Below are positions 6,670 through 9,789 of a stretch of DNA of 9,789 nucleotides, in pieces. The position numbers were made by a program, and so were the translations under genes. This stretch comes from Candidatus Woesearchaeota archaeon (GTDB taxonomy: Archaea; Nanobdellota; Nanobdellia; Woesearchaeales; UBA12501), in the NCBI GenBank assembly GCA_016203375.1, contig JACQMX010000116.1, positions 1 to 9,789 on the forward strand, read 5' to 3'. Under the pieces are notes generated by a model that had not been told where the DNA came from, made no database searches, and saw only the letters and a list, made by a program, of their open reading frames with translations. Every line of letters begins with the position of its first letter. Positions within the stretch are counted from its first letter, which is position 1.

Positions 6670-8061
6670 ATGTCTTTTTGGCAAACATTGATCAATAATC
6701 TTCCTGAAGTTGCAGGACCTTCCCAACGCAGACTTTCCTTTAAAGAGAAACTTAAATGGACGCTCATTGTACTCGTCCTTTTCTTTATCCTCGGCTTGGT
6801 TCCTTTATTTGGTCTCGGCCAAAACGCTTTGCAACAATTCGAATTCCTTTCCATCATTCTCGGTGCCGAGTTTGGCTCTATTATCTCCCTCGGCATTGGT
6901 CCCATTGTTACTTCCTCCATTGTTCTCCAATTGCTAAATGGAGCGGGGATTGTTTCATTTGATCTGAAAAGTGATGAGGGGAAACGAAAATACCAAGGCA
7001 CGCAGAAGCTTCTCTCCATTTTCTTTATCATTTTTGAAGCCGCTATTTATGTCTTCATGGGCGGCTTGGCACCAGAAGTGACGTATGCAGGAACAACACT
7101 TTATTTCCAGCTAGAACTCATCTTGATCTTTCAACTCTTTTTAGGTGGCTTACTTATCATGTTTATGGATGAGATAGTGAGCAAGTGGGGCTTTGGCTCT
7201 GGGATAAGCCTGTTCATCGCGGCTGGCGTGTCGAAGTCTCTTTTTATCCGCGCATTATCCCCCTTGCCTTCTCCTACAAATCCAGAAATTCCAACTGGTG
7301 CCATTCCAGCGCTTTTCAAATCTGTTGCTGGCGGCGATTTTATTACTGCTGCCCTGATGATCGCCGCAGTTCTTGCCACAGCGCTTATTTTTGTTATCGC
7401 CGTTTATGGGCAGTCAATGAAGGTAGAAATTCCCTTATCCTTTGGAAGAATTCGTGGTCAAGGTATTCGATGGCCGTTGAGTTTTATTTACACCAGCAAT
7501 ATCCCGGTTATTTTAGTTGCGGCGTTGCTCGCAAATATTCAATTATGGGCAAGGCTTCTCGAGCGTTGGGGGCATCCTATCTTGGGAACTTTTGTTGGCA
7601 ATACACCAACTTCAGGCCTTGTCTCATGGATTAATCCACCAAATATTGTGAATAAAATAATCACTGGGTCCTTAACCTTCGGCGATGTTGGTATTGCCAT
7701 CATCTACACGCTAGTCATGATTGGGGGGGCAATGCTCTTCTCATACTTCTGGGTCAAGACATCCGGCATGGATGCGGAGACGCAGGCAAAACAAATCATG
7801 GCTTCAGGCTTGCAGATTCCCGGCTTTCGGCGCGATTCGCGCATTATGGAACGATTGTTGCAGCGTTACATCAGCCCGCTTACCTTGATGGGCGGTGCAA
7901 CGATAGGTCTTCTCGCAGCGGTTGCGGATATTCTCGGTGCCTTGACCAATGGAACCTCCCTCCTACTTACTGTTATGATCGTTTACAAGCTCTATGAAGA
8001 AATCGCTAAGCAGCATCTTTATGATATGCATCCGATGATGCGTAAGTTTATGGAGGTTTAA
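6670..8061 (+). CDS. secY: Preprotein translocase subunit SecY (Sec61 alpha)
   Basis: Central channel subunit of the Sec translocon, which moves or inserts proteins through the cytoplasmic membrane. The 463-residue product is full length for archaeal SecY, with about ten hydrophobic segments. The first is at 30-49 (TLIVLVLFFILGLVPLFGL). The plug/TM2 region follows (FEFLSIILGAEFGSII). The basic cytoplasmic loop PLSFGRIRGQGIRWPLSFIY (255-274) and the later loop with IPGFRRDSRIMERLLQRY (383-400) are the ribosome/SRP-receptor contact loops known in the family. The ATG at 6670 has GGGGTG 5 bases upstream; an in-frame TTG at 6667 is not needed. adk, often found next to archaeal secY, is absent here. 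Confidence 0.97.
   Translation: MSFWQTLINNLPEVAGPSQRRLSFKEKLKWTLIVLVLFFILGLVPLFGLGQNALQQFEFLSIILGAEFGSIISLGIGPIVTSSIVLQLLNGAGIVSFDLKSDEGKRKYQGTQKLLSIFFIIFEAAIYVFMGGLAPEVTYAGTTLYFQLELILIFQLFLGGLLIMFMDEIVSKWGFGSGISLFIAAGVSKSLFIRALSPLPSPTNPEIPTGAIPALFKSVAGGDFITAALMIAAVLATALIFVIAVYGQSMKVEIPLSFGRIRGQGIRWPLSFIYTSNIPVILVAALLANIQLWARLLERWGHPILGTFVGNTPTSGLVSWINPPNIVNKIITGSLTFGDVGIAIIYTLVMIGGAMLFSYFWVKTSGMDAETQAKQIMASGLQIPGFRRDSRIMERLLQRYISPLTLMGGATIGLLAAVADILGALTNGTSLLLTVMIVYKLYEEIAKQHLYDMHPMMRKFMEV
8052..8057 (+). promoter_or_regulatory. Strong ribosome binding site for the DUF106 gene
   Basis: GGAGGT within the last codons of secY, 5 bases before the ATG at 8063. It is the best Shine-Dalgarno match in the window and supports this start and coupling to secY. 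Confidence 0.65.
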
Positions 8062-8062
8062 C

Positions 8063-8815
8063 ATGGTTTTAGACGCAATTTTCAATCCAGTGCTTCTTCC
8101 ACTTTTACATCTGCTTGGTCCAACATTTTTTATTATTCTCTTATCCTTGCTCGTTTCTCTCCTGGTGACGTTCGCGTACAAATGGTTAACGGACCAAGAG
8201 ATGATGAAGACATTAAAGGAGGATATCAAGAGGCATCAGGCAGAATTGAAGAAGCATAAAGATAATCCGAAAAAGTTCATGGAGGTCCAGAAGCAGGCCA
8301 TGAGTAAAAACATGAAATATATGACCTCTTCGCTCAAGCCATCATTATTTACGCTCATCCCTCTCTTGCTCATCTTCGGTTGGCTGAACAGTCATATGTC
8401 CTTTGAGCCGTTACAGCCAAATACGCCATTTACGGTTATCACTTATTTTGTTGAGGGTGCCTCGGGTAATGCGACGCTTGTCGTGCCTGAAGGATTGACT
8501 GTTCTTGGTGAAAATCCCAAGCAGATTAACGATAAGAAAGCTGCTTGGCAAGTCAAAGGTAAAACAGGAGAATACTTGCTTGAAGTACAATATAATGAAA
8601 AGAGTTTTACGAAGGATATCCTTGTTCAAAAGGAAAATGGCTACAAGCAGCCAGTCACCCCATTTAAGGATAGCCTCGTGACTGCCATTGAAGTTCCCCA
8701 TGAGAAGATCATTACACTCAACCTGTTCGGCTGGAAACTTGGGTGGCTGGGGGCTTATATCATCTTCTCGTTGATATTTAGCATGGTTTTGCGGAAAGTA
8801 CTGAAGGTGTATTAG
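8063..8815 (+). CDS. DUF106 / EMC3-TMCO1 family membrane protein insertase
   Basis: Predicted archaeal member of the Oxa1/YidC/EMC3/TMCO1 superfamily, which inserts membrane proteins. Visible layout of the 250 residues: membrane segment 18-38, a highly charged cytoplasmic coiled coil 43-85 (DQEMMKTLKEDIKRHQAELK), membrane segment 94-109 (SLFTLIPLLLIFGWLN), a region of about 100 residues (115-215) with alternating beta-like pattern, and a last membrane segment 223-245 ending in basic residues. The TM, coiled coil, TM, TM plan is that of DUF106 proteins. The long outer beta-rich stretch between the second and third membrane segments is more than the family core needs. The gene follows secY by one base, matching its role beside the translocon. 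Family call good; exact function inferred. Confidence 0.85.
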   Translation: MVLDAIFNPVLLPLLHLLGPTFFIILLSLLVSLLVTFAYKWLTDQEMMKTLKEDIKRHQAELKKHKDNPKKFMEVQKQAMSKNMKYMTSSLKPSLFTLIPLLLIFGWLNSHMSFEPLQPNTPFTVITYFVEGASGNATLVVPEGLTVLGENPKQINDKKAAWQVKGKTGEYLLEVQYNEKSFTKDILVQKENGYKQPVTPFKDSLVTAIEVPHEKIITLNLFGWKLGWLGAYIIFSLIFSMVLRKVLKVY

Positions 8816-8821
8816 CTTCCT

Positions 8822-8837
8822 CCAGAACTTTTATATA
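8822..8837 (+). promoter_or_regulatory. TATA-box promoter of a leaderless gene
   Basis: TTTATATA at 8830-8837 is a near-perfect archaeal TATA box, preceded by CCAGAACT as a possible TFB recognition element. The ATG at 8860 begins 22 bases after its last base, so the expected transcription start falls at or within a few bases of the start codon. No Shine-Dalgarno is seen before that ATG, which fits leaderless translation. Confidence 0.65.
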
Positions 8838-8859
8838 ACCAAACGATATCTTCTTTACC

Positions 8860-9789
8860 ATGGAAAAGCCAACCATTCATCTTTACCTCCGCCATTATGT
8901 TCGTGACGCTGCCACGCTCGAGCGCTATCGTGACATTGTCTTCCGCGTGATGAAAGCTGCGCAATATCCTTCCCTCGCCATCTCCGTGGTTGTTGGCGTT
9001 CATCCACAGCTTTCCGCGGATCACCGTTACCAGATGTTTTTGCTCTCAAGAAATCTTCTTGATAGGGATATTGCCGTGCATCATCTGCAGGCTAGAGGTT
9101 GCGGGCACGCATACTTGTATGTTCTCGGCCAAACGCTCTCTACTGCAACTCCGAGAGCAGATGTGCTTTGCCTTCTCGATGCTGATCAATTCCTTTTTGA
9201 TGAGCCACGGTTTTATCAGCAGCTTGAGAAACTCGCTTTTCGTCTTGTTAAGGAAAACAAGCTGATGGGGTTGGGAATACGGGATCATATTTCCCTTGGC
9301 GGAGGAGAATTAGGTATATTCCGTGAGATTGAAGAGATGTTTTTTGCCCTTTTTGTCCAAAGAAAGATCCTTTATGCAACTCGTAAAGAAGCGGCTATTT
9401 CTCAATCCTATAAAGATCTCGGTGATCCGATACCTGGCTGTTATTGTTTTAACCTCGCTCATACCAAATTACCCTTGTTTATAATGCAATGCCTGCGCGA
9501 TGCACGTCGAGCTAATCTCTGGGGGTATGCCGGGGATCCGTACTTGAGCATGCTTGCCTCAATGTTTAGTCGAATAATCACGGAAATCATGCCAACGCAT
9601 GATAATCCGCCTGGACTTTTTACATTACAGGACATTGAGAAACAACATGGTGCCTTTGGCAACACAGTTCTGCGAAAACCCTATCTAGCATGTATAAAAG
9701 CAGAGCGCAATGTGAAACGTATCCAAAAATATTATCCAGCAGAGCAAGTACTCGCCGTACAACGCATGATGTTGCGAGGTTTAGAAAAG
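8860..9789 (+). CDS. Putative GT-A fold glycosyltransferase, 3' partial
   Basis: One frame stays open without a stop for 310 codons from ATG 8860 to the window's right edge. No close family is recognised. What can be seen: a hydrophobic strand SLAISVVVGVHP (38-49); a segment RGCGHAYLYVLGQTLSTATP (79-98) followed by ADVLCLLDADQFLFD (100-114). This has the shape of the 'G-x-A ... a-d-x-x-x-x-L-D-A-D' part of GT-A glycosyltransferases, where the DxD (D107, D109) binds the metal and sugar nucleotide. Later, WGYAGDPYLSML (221-232) could be the acceptor-side acidic motif. The protein looks soluble as far as visible, with no signal peptide. It has its own promoter, so it is probably not part of the ribosomal operon. 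Coding reality is strong; the glycosyltransferase call is an inference. Confidence 0.6.
   Translation, partial: MEKPTIHLYLRHYVRDAATLERYRDIVFRVMKAAQYPSLAISVVVGVHPQLSADHRYQMFLLSRNLLDRDIAVHHLQARGCGHAYLYVLGQTLSTATPRADVLCLLDADQFLFDEPRFYQQLEKLAFRLVKENKLMGLGIRDHISLGGGELGIFREIEEMFFALFVQRKILYATRKEAAISQSYKDLGDPIPGCYCFNLAHTKLPLFIMQCLRDARRANLWGYAGDPYLSMLASMFSRIITEIMPTHDNPPGLFTLQDIEKQHGAFGNTVLRKPYLACIKAERNVKRIQKYYPAEQVLAVQRMMLRGLEK

Noticed and set aside
7185..7634. 149-codon plus-strand open frame inside secY
   Set aside because: It is out of frame within a conserved full-length SecY and its translation has no membrane or domain pattern.
8812..9288. Minus-strand open frames over the start of the 3' gene
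   Set aside because: The plus strand has an uninterrupted 310-codon frame with a well-placed TATA box; the minus frames are short, overlap each other and lack signals.
1..9789. CRISPR arrays, insertion sequences, tRNA or rRNA genes, defence systems
   Set aside because: No direct repeats with spacers, inverted terminal repeats, transposase frames or RNA gene shapes were seen; the window is almost entirely packed core genes.

Overview
The window is a single co-oriented (+ strand) run of genes. Most of it is the archaeal 'spc'-type ribosomal protein operon. In order: L14 (5' end cut off), L24, S4e, L5, S14, S8, L6, L32e, L19e, L18, S5, L30, L15, then secY, a DUF106/EMC3-type membrane insertase gene, and the first 310 codons of a probable glycosyltransferase cut off by the right edge. 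S4e, L32e and L19e in this order, zinc-type S14, eukaryote-like S5 and L18, GGTGA-type ribosome binding sites and TATA-box promoters all show an archaeon. The K/E-rich tails on L32e and S5, a shortened L30, an N-terminally extended S14 and the absence of adk next to secY suggest a DPANN-type archaeon, perhaps Woesearchaeota-like. That placement is inferred from the look of the proteins and was not computed. TAA, TAG and TGA all end genes, so the code is standard.

Region 2-6606 holds thirteen ribosomal protein genes packed with gaps of at most 10 bases or with overlaps (4 bases at L5/S14, L6/L32e and L30/L15; 29 bases at S5/L30). They are probably cotranscribed and translationally coupled. The leading genes encode a 5S rRNA-binding pair (L5, L18), exit-tunnel and subunit-interface proteins, and small-subunit assembly proteins.

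Region 6607-8815 begins with a 63-base spacer carrying a TATA-like promoter and a clear ribosome binding site. It is followed by secY (translocation channel) and the DUF106 protein (Oxa1/YidC/EMC3 superfamily insertase), one base apart. These two would work together on nascent membrane proteins leaving the ribosome. The DUF106 protein carries an extra predicted beta-rich domain on the outer face of the membrane.

Region 8816-9789 begins with a 44-base spacer with a strong TATA box 22 bases upstream of an ATG, the geometry of a leaderless archaeal transcript. From that ATG one frame stays open to the window edge. The encoded protein looks like a GT-A fold glycosyltransferase with a DAD motif. 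Most of the window is ordinary core genome. The points worth a second look are the shortened L30, the charged tails, the DUF106 outer domain and the unassigned 3' gene.
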